Assembly (NCBI RefSeq): GCF_004761975.1
Contig: NZ_RQII01000028.1
Span: forward strand, 62,001 to 126,000
Source of the DNA: Planococcus koreensis
Lineage (GTDB): Bacteria; Bacillota; Bacilli; Bacillales_A; Planococcaceae
Reading direction: 5' to 3'
Length of the DNA stretch: 64,000 bases
Under the pieces are notes generated by a model. It had not been told where the DNA came from. It did not search any database and saw only the letters and a program-made list of their open reading frames with translations. Both the position numbers and the translations under genes were made by a program. This document shows positions 40,294 to 48,936 of this stretch, piece after piece. How positions within the stretch are numbered: position 1 is the first letter of the stretch; every line of letters starts with the position of its first letter.

Positions 40294-40908
40294 TCACCTT
40301 TCTATCAACAGGACATCGCTGTCTGTCAGCCGTTCTACCTGCAGATTATGTGCCGCTTCGAATTCAGCAATCCGCTGTTCCACCGTTTTACCGGTACTGT
40401 CGGGGAATTTATCTTCCCGGCCGTAATGCGGGAAAATCGGCTTTGGAAAAATGCCCAATCCTTTTAAGTCTTTTAAGTTCACGGTATTCATCGAGGGTGT
40501 AAAGCAATTGACGATTTCGATATGGGGACCGAAAATCATGGCACCGGCGCTGACTCCTATGAAAACGGTATCGCGTTCCATCAGCTCTTCGATGACCGTC
40601 TCCGCCCCACTTTCCTTCAACTCGCGCAGCAAGCGGAAGGGATTGCCTCCACATATGTAAAACACATCGTATGCCAATAAATTCCGGGCATCTTCAAATT
40701 CGACGTCCAGAAAATCCACCGTCATAAGCCCCATCTCCAGAAAATCCTCTTTTGTTTTCACGGCGAATGGGTTTTTTTCCTTTTTCGAAGAAGCGGTTGT
40801 GATAATTGCTGCTTTTAGAACAGAAATCCGGCCGTCAATAAGCTGCAGAAAATCATCTTTTACCGATTTTGTAAAAAAACCTTTAGAAGTTAAAAAGATA
40901 TGCGCCAT
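40294..40908 (-). CDS. Peptidase E-like serine peptidase (family S51)
   Basis: 204 residues. YDVFYICGGNPFRLLRELK is the glycine loop and FIGVSAGAMIFGPHI the nucleophile Ser elbow. It is a more distant member than the gene at 37452 and has no further matching partner. Substrates of S51 members are Asp-dipeptides or cyanophycin; this one may act on another peptide. It stands 20 bp behind a small membrane protein gene and ahead of an acetyltransferase gene. Confidence 0.8.
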   Translation of the reverse strand: MAHIFLTSKGFFTKSVKDDFLQLIDGRISVLKAAIITTASSKKEKNPFAVKTKEDFLEMGLMTVDFLDVEFEDARNLLAYDVFYICGGNPFRLLRELKESGAETVIEELMERDTVFIGVSAGAMIFGPHIEIVNCFTPSMNTVNLKDLKGLGIFPKPIFPHYGREDKFPDSTGKTVEQRIAEFEAAHNLQVERLTDSDVLLIER

Positions 40909-40928
40909 CTGCGTCAGCCTTTCCCCGA

Positions 40929-41249
40929 TTAATGTATTTCTGCTTCCGTGAGTGATTCATCAAGCTCTGTTGTCCGCTTCGGCTTGGCTGCGAAAAGCTG
41001 CAGTCCCATACTGGCGAGCGCCAGCAAAATCCCGGCTCCGAATAAGATACTGCCAAAAACAACAAAAACAAGCGTATTTGTTTCCATGATCAATTGATAA
41101 GTTTCTCCGTCTCCTATGCTGTCATACTGGCGATTCAACCATCCACTCGCGCGCGCCTGGCCAAAAGCCGTACTGGATAAACTCAGAGTGATGCCGGATA
41201 CGACTAATAATACTGCTGTCCACCACATTGCATACAAACGCCCATCCAT
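40929..41249 (-). CDS. Small membrane protein, 106 residues
   Basis: Two membrane helices: MWWTAVLLVVSGITLSLSST at the start and LVFVVFGSILFGAGILLALA near residue 62, with a charged tail (KPKRTTELDESLTEAEIH). The loop between them would face outside. No family is known to me. It opens a three-gene operon with a peptidase E-like protein and an acetyltransferase. The start has a GAGGGGAAGAGG site. Confidence 0.68.
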   Translation of the reverse strand: MDGRLYAMWWTAVLLVVSGITLSLSSTAFGQARASGWLNRQYDSIGDGETYQLIMETNTLVFVVFGSILFGAGILLALASMGLQLFAAKPKRTTELDESLTEAEIH

Positions 41250-41310
41250 TTCCTCTTCCCCTCTCGATAAAACTGATGCCCGCTGAAATGAAAGCGGCAG
41301 AAAAATCCTC

Positions 41311-41336
41311 TCAAAAAGCCGGCATCAAAGCCGGCT
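41311..41336 (-). terminator. Hairpin upstream of the small membrane protein gene
   Basis: AGCCGGC pairs with GCCGGCT, with TTTTTGAG after it on the minus strand; a further stop after the GGDEF gene. Confidence 0.7.
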
Positions 41337-41446
41337 CTATTCTTTCACACATCCAAACATGCCTGTATCCTGCGTATCGCGCTCAACTCTCTTAATATTA
41401 GCAGAAGCTCTCTCTAAATTAAATATGTTTTCTGATAAATTGAAGA

Positions 41447-41482
41447 GAAAGAAAACATCACGCTGAATTAAAGACGTGATGT
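41447..41482 (-). terminator. Terminator after the GGDEF gene
   Basis: ACATCACG pairs with CGTGATGT, followed by TTTTCTTTCTC on the minus strand. Confidence 0.75.
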
Positions 41483-41509
41483 GCTGGTGCAAGAGGCGGT
41501 ATTCTGCCT

Positions 41510-42916
41510 TTACGCAAGGACAATTTGATTTTTCCCATTCTGCTTTGCTTTATATAGGCAAGTATCCGCCATGTGGAATAGCTCTTTAAAGCTCTTGACT
41601 TTGCCGTTCAAGTTATCGGAAATACCGATGCTGATAGTCAGCGGCTTAGTCGCTGCTTCGCCCTCAAATTCAATGGCGGCCAACGCCTGTTGGAGCTGCA
41701 TCGCCTTTTTCTCGCCGATTTCCAGCGAACCTCCTTGGATCAAGATGACAAATTCATCGCCGCCATAGCGGCCGACCAAATCTTCTTCCCGGAACACTTT
41801 CGAACAGGCTTGGCTGACCAATTTGATGGCTTCATCTCCGAATAGATGGCCATTGTTGTCATTGATGGATTTGAAGTCATCAATGTCAAAAGCAAGGCAT
41901 AATATTTTATCATGTGTCGCGGCTGCCTGCTTGAGCCATTTATTGGTCGTTATTTCTATGTAGCTGCGGTTATACAATCCTGTCAGGTAATCCGTATTTG
42001 CTTTTCGTTCGTACTCGACGATATTGTGCTTGATATCAAGCTTTAACGCGGCAAGCGCCAACTCGCTGTGATGGATTTCGTTGAGCAATTGGATATATTG
42101 CTTCTGGACGACGTAGCCCAATTGGATATCTTCCATCAACTCGCATAAACGACAGCGTTCTTTTTCGATGCTTTGCAATAATTGCATGTCCTTGTAGCTT
42201 TCTGCCAAGTCTTTGGCGGAAGTATATGCCGCAAAAGCTTCTTTATAACGCTTCTGCTCAGCATACCAAGCGCCCTGGATACTGTAGCATTGCGATTTTT
42301 CCGGCATAAAATCATCAAGCATCGGGTCATTAAGCAATTCATCGAGCGCTTTGCCCGATTCCTCGAAGTTTTCCAAACCGATTTGGGCTTTGATCACGTT
42401 CATCTTAATCCTCATCAACCGAATCGGCTTTAATGCCCCGCTTTGTGCAGCATAATCCAGCGCCTTGCCAGCAGCTTCCAATGCTTCGGCAAACCGCTGT
42501 TCCATCAAGTACACATGGCTCATATTGCCGTAGGCTACGCTGATGAGCTTATGCTTCTGTAATTGTTGGCCTGTCCGGATGGTTTTGCGCAAAGTTTCCT
42601 TTGCTCGCGGGTAGTCTTTCGTGTATTCATATAAGAGAAACAGCACATGATATAAATTTAAATGATCCGACTCGTCTCCTTGGTCTTCGCATACTTCCCT
42701 ATAGGACTCAATGCATCTAAAGGCTTCTTCGATATCGCCAATAAAATAATAGGATGCGGCAATATTCAAGTAAGCCGCCAGCATGGCTTTCGAATCGCCG
42801 CTCCTCTTTGCCTGTTCCAGTAGAATATAGCCTTTTTCAATGGTTTCACGGTATTTCCCTTCAGCCCTTTTGTCGGATACTTCACGTTTTAAGAGCTCTA
42901 AGCTGCTATTCGACAT
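41510..42916 (-). CDS. Diguanylate cyclase with TPR-like N-terminal half
   Basis: 468 residues. The first 300 are helical repeats of TPR type (YLNIAASYYFIGDIEEAF, AYGNMSHVYLMEQRFAEAL and others), a protein-binding sensor part, with no membrane segment. The C-terminal GGDEF domain has the intact motif RYGGDEFVIL, and REED five residues ahead of it is the RxxD inhibitory site. It should make cyclic di-GMP in the cytosol in response to a bound partner. The EAL protein at 60105 is a possible counterpart. The start MSNSSLEL has AGGAAGTG at good spacing. Confidence 0.9.
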   Translation of the reverse strand: MSNSSLELLKREVSDKRAEGKYRETIEKGYILLEQAKRSGDSKAMLAAYLNIAASYYFIGDIEEAFRCIESYREVCEDQGDESDHLNLYHVLFLLYEYTKDYPRAKETLRKTIRTGQQLQKHKLISVAYGNMSHVYLMEQRFAEALEAAGKALDYAAQSGALKPIRLMRIKMNVIKAQIGLENFEESGKALDELLNDPMLDDFMPEKSQCYSIQGAWYAEQKRYKEAFAAYTSAKDLAESYKDMQLLQSIEKERCRLCELMEDIQLGYVVQKQYIQLLNEIHHSELALAALKLDIKHNIVEYERKANTDYLTGLYNRSYIEITTNKWLKQAAATHDKILCLAFDIDDFKSINDNNGHLFGDEAIKLVSQACSKVFREEDLVGRYGGDEFVILIQGGSLEIGEKKAMQLQQALAAIEFEGEAATKPLTISIGISDNLNGKVKSFKELFHMADTCLYKAKQNGKNQIVLA

Positions 42917-43051
42917 AGCCCACACTTCCTATCTAAATTAAAAAAGAGTAGTTATTTTTATCTATTTGACTTTTCTTTAGTTTACCCTGAAAAGACATTT
43001 TATTAAAGTAGTTTATTGAAGTTTATTGGAAAAATTATTCCAGATTCCAAT

Positions 43052-43089
43052 TAAAAAAAGCCCGCAGCCAGAAAAAGGCTGCGGGCTTT
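43052..43089 (-). terminator. Terminator after gntK
   Basis: AAAGCCCGCAGCC pairs with GGCTGCGGGCTTT, with TTTTTTTAA after it on the minus strand. Confidence 0.9.
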
Positions 43090-43116
43090 ATGGCATAAAA
43101 TTCAGGTTAAAGGCTA

Positions 43117-44661
43117 TCAGTGTATGTGCTTGCGCTGGAAATCTGAGATGCTTTCGTATTCGTCTTTCAACAGCCGCGACAAGCGGATGTAAATGGGCAG
43201 AAGTTCACGATAAATTGCAGACGCTTCCGGGTCCGGAGAATGGGTATGCGTTTCCCCGATCATGTCAGACACGATACTGAAGTCTTCGATTTCACCGATT
43301 GCATACATGCCCAGCACAATCGCCCCAAGACAAGAGCTTTCAAAGCTTTCCGGGATGATGACAGGCTTGTCGAAAACATCTGCCATCAGCTGACGCCACA
43401 TTTCAGAGCGTGCAAAGCCGCCCGATGCCTGGATGCGCACCGGCTCTCCCGTCAATTCTTCAACAGCGAGCAGGACCGTATAAAGATTGAAGACGATGCC
43501 TTCAAGCACGGCGCGGATCATATGCTGTTTCTTGTGGTGAATGCTCAATCCGAAAAATGAGCCGCGGGCATTGGCATCCCAGAGAGGAGCTCGCTCCCCT
43601 GTCAGGTATGGCAGGAACAACAAGCCATCAGCACCTGTATTGACGTTGGAAGCGATATTCGTCAGAACGTCGTATGGATCGATGCCAAGGCGTTTTGCCG
43701 TTTCCGTTTCAGAAGTGGCGAATTCATCCCGCAGCCAGCGCAGGACGATGCCGCCGTTATTGACCGGTCCGCCAACGACCCAATGGTCTTCTGTCAGGAC
43801 GTAGCAGAACGTCCGCCCTTTCGGATCCGTTTTCGGCACCGGTGAAACTGTGCGGATGGCGCCGCTCGTACCGATTGTCACTGCGATGACACCCGGGTCA
43901 ATGGCATTGACGCCGAGATTCGACAACACGCCGTCGCTTGCGCCGATGACAAAAGGTACATCTTGGCGGATGCCCATGAATGCTGCGTATTCTGCAGACA
44001 ATCCCGTCTGCAGATGGGTTGTCGGAACCGGACGGGAAAGTTTTTCTGCTGTGACGCCGGCAACGCCGAGCGCTCCTTCATCCCAATCGAGATTCTGCAA
44101 ATTGAACAAGCCGGTCGCAGAAGCGAGAGAATGGTCGATGACATAGTCGCCGAACAGTTTATGGAAGACGTATTCTTTGATGCCGATGAATTTCTCGGCT
44201 GCTTCAAAGATGGCTGGCTCGTCTTCTTTTAACCAAACAAGCTTGGCTAGGGGCGACATGGCGTGGATTGGCGTCCCCGTTCGCAAGTAAATTTCGTGGC
44301 CGTCCATTTCTTCTTTGATTTTTTTGGCATGCTGTGCGCTTCTGGTATCTGCCCAGGTAATGCTTTGCGTCAGCAATTCGCCGTTCTTGCCGATAGCGAT
44401 CAGGCTATGCATCGCTGCACTGAACGATACCAGTGCCAGCGACTTGGCGGGAATCGCGCTTTTGCGCAGCGTCTCCCGCACAGACGTCAGCACCGCGCGG
44501 AAAATTTCTTCCGGGTCCTGCTCGGCGATAAGCTGGTTCGGTGTATGGAGCGGGTACAGGACCGTTTCGCATTCCACGACTGTGCCTTTTTTATCGAACA
44601 GCACAGCTTTTGTTGATGTTGTTCCAATATCTACACCCAAATAATACGATTGATCAGGCAT
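43117..44661 (-). CDS. gntK: Gluconokinase (FGGY family)
   Basis: 514-residue sugar kinase that makes 6-phosphogluconate from gluconate and ATP. YLGVDIGTTSTKAVLF is the phosphate-1 motif, and the FGGY signature stretch around IQASGGFARSEMWRQLMADV lies near residue 415. Length and the close gntP and gnd genes support gluconate over xylulose or glycerol. It begins with AAAGGAGG before the ATG. A 17-bp perfect inverted repeat and a decayed repeat element separate it from gntP, so it may have its own promoter or be poorly coupled. Confidence 0.9.
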   Translation of the reverse strand: MPDQSYYLGVDIGTTSTKAVLFDKKGTVVECETVLYPLHTPNQLIAEQDPEEIFRAVLTSVRETLRKSAIPAKSLALVSFSAAMHSLIAIGKNGELLTQSITWADTRSAQHAKKIKEEMDGHEIYLRTGTPIHAMSPLAKLVWLKEDEPAIFEAAEKFIGIKEYVFHKLFGDYVIDHSLASATGLFNLQNLDWDEGALGVAGVTAEKLSRPVPTTHLQTGLSAEYAAFMGIRQDVPFVIGASDGVLSNLGVNAIDPGVIAVTIGTSGAIRTVSPVPKTDPKGRTFCYVLTEDHWVVGGPVNNGGIVLRWLRDEFATSETETAKRLGIDPYDVLTNIASNVNTGADGLLFLPYLTGERAPLWDANARGSFFGLSIHHKKQHMIRAVLEGIVFNLYTVLLAVEELTGEPVRIQASGGFARSEMWRQLMADVFDKPVIIPESFESSCLGAIVLGMYAIGEIEDFSIVSDMIGETHTHSPDPEASAIYRELLPIYIRLSRLLKDEYESISDFQRKHIH

Positions 44662-44681
44662 GCTAGCCCTCCTTTAGATAC

Positions 44682-44720
44682 AAGAAAAAGAAAAAGGAGT
44701 TGGTCCTTTTTCTTTTTCTT
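44682..44720. repeat. 17-bp perfect inverted repeat ahead of gntK
   Basis: AAGAAAAAGAAAAAGGA (44682-44698) and its exact complement (44704-44720) are divided by 5 bp and followed by a T run on the plus side. It lies 21 bp ahead of the gntK start. It could be a terminator for plus-strand transcripts or an mRNA stem in the gntK leader. Confidence 0.75.
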
Positions 44721-44757
44721 TTTTTTCAAGTTGTTGAGATGTTCAACTTTTCATTCC

Positions 44758-44903
44758 GTTCCAGGCGGACGCTTTCCGCGGGGCGAGCGCCGAGCCTCCC
44801 TTGTTGCAAAAACCGTTGCTCCTGCAGCGCTATGCGCTTCGTCGCAAACAAGTTGGTCAAAACCCTTTTGCCCAACTTGTTCGCCGCCTTCCACTTCATT
44901 CAA
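44758..44903. repeat. GC-rich interspersed repeat element, decayed
   Basis: The stretch starting AGGCGGACGCTTTCCGCGGG and going through GAGCGCCGAGCCTCC to CGCCGCCTTCC resembles the very common interspersed repeat that I recall from Bacillaceae and Planococcaceae genomes. It has small inner inverted repeats (ACAAGTTGG...CCAACTTGT). It fills the gap between gntP and gntK and carries no gene. Confidence 0.6.
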
Positions 44904-45123
44904 AGATATTCCCTAAACATACAGTCACTTCTTTTACCGAAGAACCAAAAAGACACACTGTCTAAGGTTTCTTTTGGTTCTCAAGGTATGGAGCAAAATA
45001 GCTCCGACTCCCCAGAGAGCAGTGAATCGATACAGGAGCATATGTTTTAGCAGGACTGTTTTACAGAATATCAGATTCATATCTATCTTACCATTTAAGT
45101 GTAATTTAGCTTTCTCCGTTTTA

Positions 45124-46464
45124 TTAGATAAAGAAGCTGATGATCAAGACTACGATGAAACCTGTGAGGCCGATGATGGTTTCCATGACCGTCCAGGATC
45201 TTAAGGTGTCTTTGACGTCCATGCCGAAGTAGCGGTTGACCAGCCAGAAGCCGGAGTCGTTGACGTGTGACAGGACGGTTGCCCCTGAAGCGATAGCGAT
45301 AACGATCAGGCCGAGCGCCGGTCCTGTCATGCCGACCATTTCGAGCAGCGGCGTGATCAGGCCAGCAGCGGTTACCATGGCAACAGTTGCTGAACCTTGT
45401 GCGACGCGGACAGCTGTCGCGATGAGGAATGCCAGTACGATCGGCGGCAATGCCGAGTCGCCCATCATTTCTCCCAATACTTCCCCGACGCCAGAGTCGA
45501 TCAACACTTGCTTGAAGACACCGCCGGCGCCCGTTACAAGGATGATGATGCCGGCAGGTTCAAGCGCTTTTGTTGCAATATCCTGTACTTCTTGGCGCGA
45601 GTAGCCGCGTTTTGTGCCGAGCAAGTAGAATGTCAGCAATGTCGCAATTGTCAACGCAACGAACGGATGTCCAAGAAAGACGAAGATGTCGCGTGCCATA
45701 TTGCCTTCTTCAAGCAGCACCGATGAAACTGTGTTCAATAAAATCAATACAAGCGGGATAAGGATCAATGATGTGATCATGCCGAAGCTCGGAAGATCCT
45801 TGTCGTATTCGCGTTCTTCAATTTCCATATAATCCGGAATTTCAAGGTGGATCTTTTTGCCGATGTAGCGGCCGAATACAGGACCTGCTAAGATCATGGC
45901 TGGTATCCCTGCAAGTGTACCAAATAAGATGACCCAGCCGAGTTCAGCATTTACCAGCTGAGCGACCGCAATCGGCCCTGGTGTCGGCGGGATGAAACTA
46001 TGTGTTACGGCAAGACCAGCTAAAAGCGGAATCCCGTAATGCAAAAGCGATTTGCCTGTTTTACGCGCTAAGCCGTAGACGATTGGCACCAAAATGATGA
46101 AACCGACATCGAAGAATACCGGAATAGCTACGATAAAGCCGGTGATGCCAAGCGCCCATTGCGCTTTGTCTTCGCCGAATTTATTGATCATCGTCGCAGC
46201 CAAACGTTCTGCTCCGCCCGATACTTCAAGCATTTTTCCGAACATCGCGCCGAGTCCGACGACGACCGCGACAAAGCCTAATGTGCCGCCCATTCCGTTT
46301 TGAATCGAAGTGATAACTTCACCCAGCGGCATTCCCGCGGCGATACCAACCAGTAAACTGACGAGCAAAAGTGCGACGAACGCGTGCAATTTCGTGCGGA
46401 TTACCAAAAACAATAATAGAAAAATACCGGCAAGCGCCACCATGATCAATGTTGAACCTGACAT
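45124..46464 (-). CDS. gntP: Gluconate permease (GntP family)
   Basis: 446 residues with about 12 membrane helices, the usual length. MVALAGIFLLLFLVIRTK, PLGEVITSIQNGMGGTLGF and PFVALTIATLLTFYLLGTKRG are typical of the GntP/GntT proton symporters. It takes up gluconate for the neighbouring kinase. It is 40 bp behind gnd and has an AAGGGGG site, so gnd and gntP form one transcript. Some family members carry idonate or D-serine instead; the context favours gluconate. Confidence 0.9.
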   Translation of the reverse strand: MSGSTLIMVALAGIFLLLFLVIRTKLHAFVALLLVSLLVGIAAGMPLGEVITSIQNGMGGTLGFVAVVVGLGAMFGKMLEVSGGAERLAATMINKFGEDKAQWALGITGFIVAIPVFFDVGFIILVPIVYGLARKTGKSLLHYGIPLLAGLAVTHSFIPPTPGPIAVAQLVNAELGWVILFGTLAGIPAMILAGPVFGRYIGKKIHLEIPDYMEIEEREYDKDLPSFGMITSLILIPLVLILLNTVSSVLLEEGNMARDIFVFLGHPFVALTIATLLTFYLLGTKRGYSRQEVQDIATKALEPAGIIILVTGAGGVFKQVLIDSGVGEVLGEMMGDSALPPIVLAFLIATAVRVAQGSATVAMVTAAGLITPLLEMVGMTGPALGLIVIAIASGATVLSHVNDSGFWLVNRYFGMDVKDTLRSWTVMETIIGLTGFIVVLIISFFI

Positions 46465-46504
46465 TTCGTTTCCCCCTTAATATACATCCTCAAAAAATTT
46501 CATG

Positions 46505-47389
46505 TTATTTCTTTTCGACCGCGTGCCCGCCGAATTCATTGCGCAACGCAGCTACGACTTTCCCTGTGAACGTGTCATCTTCAAGTGAACGGTAGCGCAT
46601 CATCAATGACAGCGTGATGACCGGTGCCGGAACATTCAGGTCAAGCGCCGTTTCCACTGTCCATTTGCCTTCGCCGGATGAATTCATCACGCCGCGGATG
46701 CCTTCCAATTTCTCGTCTTTCGAGAAAGCATTTTGCGTAAGCCCCATGAGGTAAGAGCGGATGATGGAACCGTTGTTCCAGACGCCCGCCACTTTTTCGT
46801 AGTCAAAGTCGAATTTGCTTTTGTTGAGGATTTCGAATCCTTCCGCAATCGACTGCATCATGCCGTACTCGATGCCGTTGTGGACCATTTTCAAGAAATG
46901 TCCGCTTCCCGCTTCACCTGTGTACAGATAGCCATCTTCCACTGAAATGCCTTGGAATAACGGTTCGATGTCTTTGAACTTCTCAGCGTCGCCGCCGATC
47001 ATCGAACAGATGCCGTTGCGTGCGCCTTCCGTGCCGCCGCTTGTGCCGCAGTCGAATAAGAAGATGCCCTTTGCTTTCAATTCTTCCGCCCGGCGCACAC
47101 TGTCTTTATAATTCGAGTTGCCGCCGTCAATAATCGAATCGCCGGTTTCCAACAATCCAGCCACTTCCGACATGACCGATTCCGTAATTTCTCCAGCCGG
47201 CACCATCAGCCAAACTGTGCGGGGCGCCGAAAGCTCGCTAACCAGTTCTTTAATTGATGAAACCTTCGTGAAACCGCTTTCTTCAATTACCGCATGGCTG
47301 TCATAGCCGACGACTTCATGGCCGTGGTCCGCTAGGTTCAATGCAAGATTCAAGCCCATTTTACCAAGTCCGATAACTCCGATTTGCAT
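46505..47389 (-). CDS. gnd: 6-Phosphogluconate dehydrogenase, short (NAD-type) form
   Basis: 294-residue decarboxylating dehydrogenase making ribulose 5-phosphate. GVIGLGKMGLNLALNLADHG is the dinucleotide loop, GGNSNYKDSVRRAEELKAKG and FDCGTSGGTEGARNG are the substrate loops, and KMVHNGIEYGMMQ has the catalytic Lys and His-Asn pair. The short form differs from the 470-residue housekeeping enzyme and is usually tied to gluconate operons. The start at 47389 suits AGGAGG; 47392 is also possible. It is divergent from the regulator. Confidence 0.92.
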   Translation of the reverse strand: MQIGVIGLGKMGLNLALNLADHGHEVVGYDSHAVIEESGFTKVSSIKELVSELSAPRTVWLMVPAGEITESVMSEVAGLLETGDSIIDGGNSNYKDSVRRAEELKAKGIFLFDCGTSGGTEGARNGICSMIGGDAEKFKDIEPLFQGISVEDGYLYTGEAGSGHFLKMVHNGIEYGMMQSIAEGFEILNKSKFDFDYEKVAGVWNNGSIIRSYLMGLTQNAFSKDEKLEGIRGVMNSSGEGKWTVETALDLNVPAPVITLSLMMRYRSLEDDTFTGKVVAALRNEFGGHAVEKK

Positions 47390-47414
47390 CATACAACCTC
47401 CTGTTTGAAAAAAG

Positions 47415-47459
47415 AATATTTTTCCGTAATAAGTTTATTGTATCAAATATTTTTCCGTA
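47415..47459. promoter_or_regulatory. Operator pair between gnd and the RpiR-family gene
   Basis: AATATTTTTCCGTA occurs twice without mismatch, at 47415-47428 and 47446-47459, 31 bp apart. On the minus strand a promoter-like TTGCGT-N16-TACAAT overlaps the second copy; on the plus strand the site lies at the -35 of the regulator promoter (TATAAT near 47474-47480). The 31-bp phase of three turns suggests bound dimers on one face. Confidence 0.65.
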
Positions 47460-47517
47460 CGCAACATGTTATTCTATAATTAAGAGAAATATCTGACACA
47501 GAAATGAGGGGCGCTTG

Positions 47518-48369
47518 ATGAAAGAGCAGCAATTTGCGCTGGCAGCTATCCGGGGAAGCTACCAGCGATTCAGTGATAAAGAGAAGAAAATCGCCGATTA
47601 TGTGTTGAACGACCCCAAAAACATCATTCACCTGACAATTAATCAGATTGCGGATGAACTCGGTCTGGCGGAATCGACCATTTTCCGTTTCTGCCAGCGT
47701 ATCGGCTTTAAAGGCTTCCAGGCTTTCAAGATTTCACTTGCCGCCGAAGTTGTTGCACCGTTGAAAGATATCCATGAACAGATTGAAGAAGGCGACAGCG
47801 TGCGCAGCGTCACCGAAAAGGTATTCCGCTCCAATATCAACACGCTCGAAGAAACGCTGCAGATTGTTGATGCCGCAGCTATGGAACGCGCCGTACAGGC
47901 CATTATGAAAGCCCGCAAAACTGAGTTTTTCGGCAGCGGCGGCTCTGCCATGATTGCCATGGACGGCTACCACAAATTCATCCGCCTCGGGCTGCTTGTA
48001 TCGATGAATTTGGATTCCCATATGCAGCTGATGGCGGCTTCGCAATTGCAAAAAGGCGATGTCGCGATCGTCATTTCGCATTCCGGCTCTACGACCGATG
48101 TGCTTGATATTCTGCGTGTGCTGAAAGAAAAAGACGTCACAATCATCTGTGTGACGAATTTCGCAAAATCACCTCTTTCAAAGGATGCCGATATCGCCCT
48201 TTATACCATTTCGGAGGAAACCGACTTCCGTTCAGAAGCGCTTTCTTCCCGCATCGCGCAGCTCAGCTTGATCGATGCCCTTTATACGAACTTGATGATC
48301 GCCCGCGGAGACGAAGGCAAAAGTGCATTGCAGGATATGCGTGAAGCGATTTCGCAGAAACGCTTATAA
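47518..48369 (+). CDS. RpiR-family transcriptional regulator (gluconate)
   Basis: 283 residues. The N-terminal helix-turn-helix is in LTINQIADELGLAESTIFRFCQRIGFKGFQAFKI, and the C-terminal SIS domain (FGSGGSAMIAMDGYHKFIR; VISHSGSTTDVLDILRVLKEKD) binds phosphosugars. By position it should sense 6-phosphogluconate and control gnd-gntP-gntK. The ATG at 47518 has GAGGGGCGC; the TTG just before it is less likely. Divergent from gnd, with a repeated operator between them. Confidence 0.88.
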   Translation: MKEQQFALAAIRGSYQRFSDKEKKIADYVLNDPKNIIHLTINQIADELGLAESTIFRFCQRIGFKGFQAFKISLAAEVVAPLKDIHEQIEEGDSVRSVTEKVFRSNINTLEETLQIVDAAAMERAVQAIMKARKTEFFGSGGSAMIAMDGYHKFIRLGLLVSMNLDSHMQLMAASQLQKGDVAIVISHSGSTTDVLDILRVLKEKDVTIICVTNFAKSPLSKDADIALYTISEETDFRSEALSSRIAQLSLIDALYTNLMIARGDEGKSALQDMREAISQKRL

Positions 48370-48370
48370 G

Positions 48371-48414
48371 AAAAAGAGCCAGCTCCCCAAATTATGGGGT
48401 GCTGGCTCTTTTTC
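48371..48414. terminator. Bidirectional terminator
   Basis: AAAAAGAGCCAGC.CCCC pairs with GGGGtGCTGGCTCTTTTT between convergent genes. Confidence 0.9.
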
Positions 48415-48436
48415 CGTATTTTATATGGCGCTTATT

Positions 48437-48799
48437 TCAATGATCATTCAAGACGCCTTCTTCTAAAACCTCGAATTTATCACCGTAGACTTTTTCGATA
48501 TGCATCTCGCCCCAATTGCACAGTGAATCCAGGATTCCCTGCAGGCTCCAGCCGTACTCGCTCAGTTCGTATTCGACTTTCGGCGGTACTTGGTTATAGA
48601 CGATGCGGTTGATGACTCCATCCGTTTCCAATTCACGCAATTGCTGCGTCAGCATTTTTTGCGTGATGTTCGGCATCAGCCGGCGCAATTCGCTCGTCCG
48701 TTTCGTGCCGTGCGTCAAATGGCAGAGAATCACCGTTTTCCACTTGCCTCCGATCACTTCCAATGTCGCTTCCACTGAGATATTGTACTTCTTCGCCAT
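48437..48799 (-). CDS. HxlR-family transcriptional regulator
   Basis: 120-residue winged-helix dimer. VIGGKWKTVILCHLTHGTKRTSELRRLM and ITQKMLTQQLRELETDGVINRI give the DNA-binding part and YELSEYGWSL the last helix; the Cys in ILCHL is at the place used by redox members (YodB, HypR). It is divergent from an MFS exporter and should control it. The start MAKKYNIS at 48799 has AAAGGACG. Ligand unknown. Confidence 0.87.
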   Translation of the reverse strand: MAKKYNISVEATLEVIGGKWKTVILCHLTHGTKRTSELRRLMPNITQKMLTQQLRELETDGVINRIVYNQVPPKVEYELSEYGWSLQGILDSLCNWGEMHIEKVYGDKFEVLEEGVLNDH

Positions 48800-48826
48800 A
48801 TCGATCCGTCCTTTCATAGGCACTAA

Positions 48827-48858
48827 AAAGTATCTATAGCACTTTAAAGTACGTACTT
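48827..48858. promoter_or_regulatory. Palindromes in the HxlR-MFS intergenic region
   Basis: AAGTACGTACTT (48847-48858) is a perfect 12-bp palindrome; AAAGTATCTATAGCACTTT (48827-48845) is a looser one just beside it. They lie between the divergent genes and are likely HxlR operators. Confidence 0.6.
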
Positions 48859-48936
48859 CCTTTTACAAACTCCATATCTCATAATAACATTTATCGAACA
48901 AAATGAATCGATATTAAATTTATTGGAGGAGAAAAA

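Noticed and set aside
44650-45050. Open frames between gntK and gntP
   Set aside because: They run through the interspersed repeat and the A-rich hairpin, with no ribosome site and low-complexity product.
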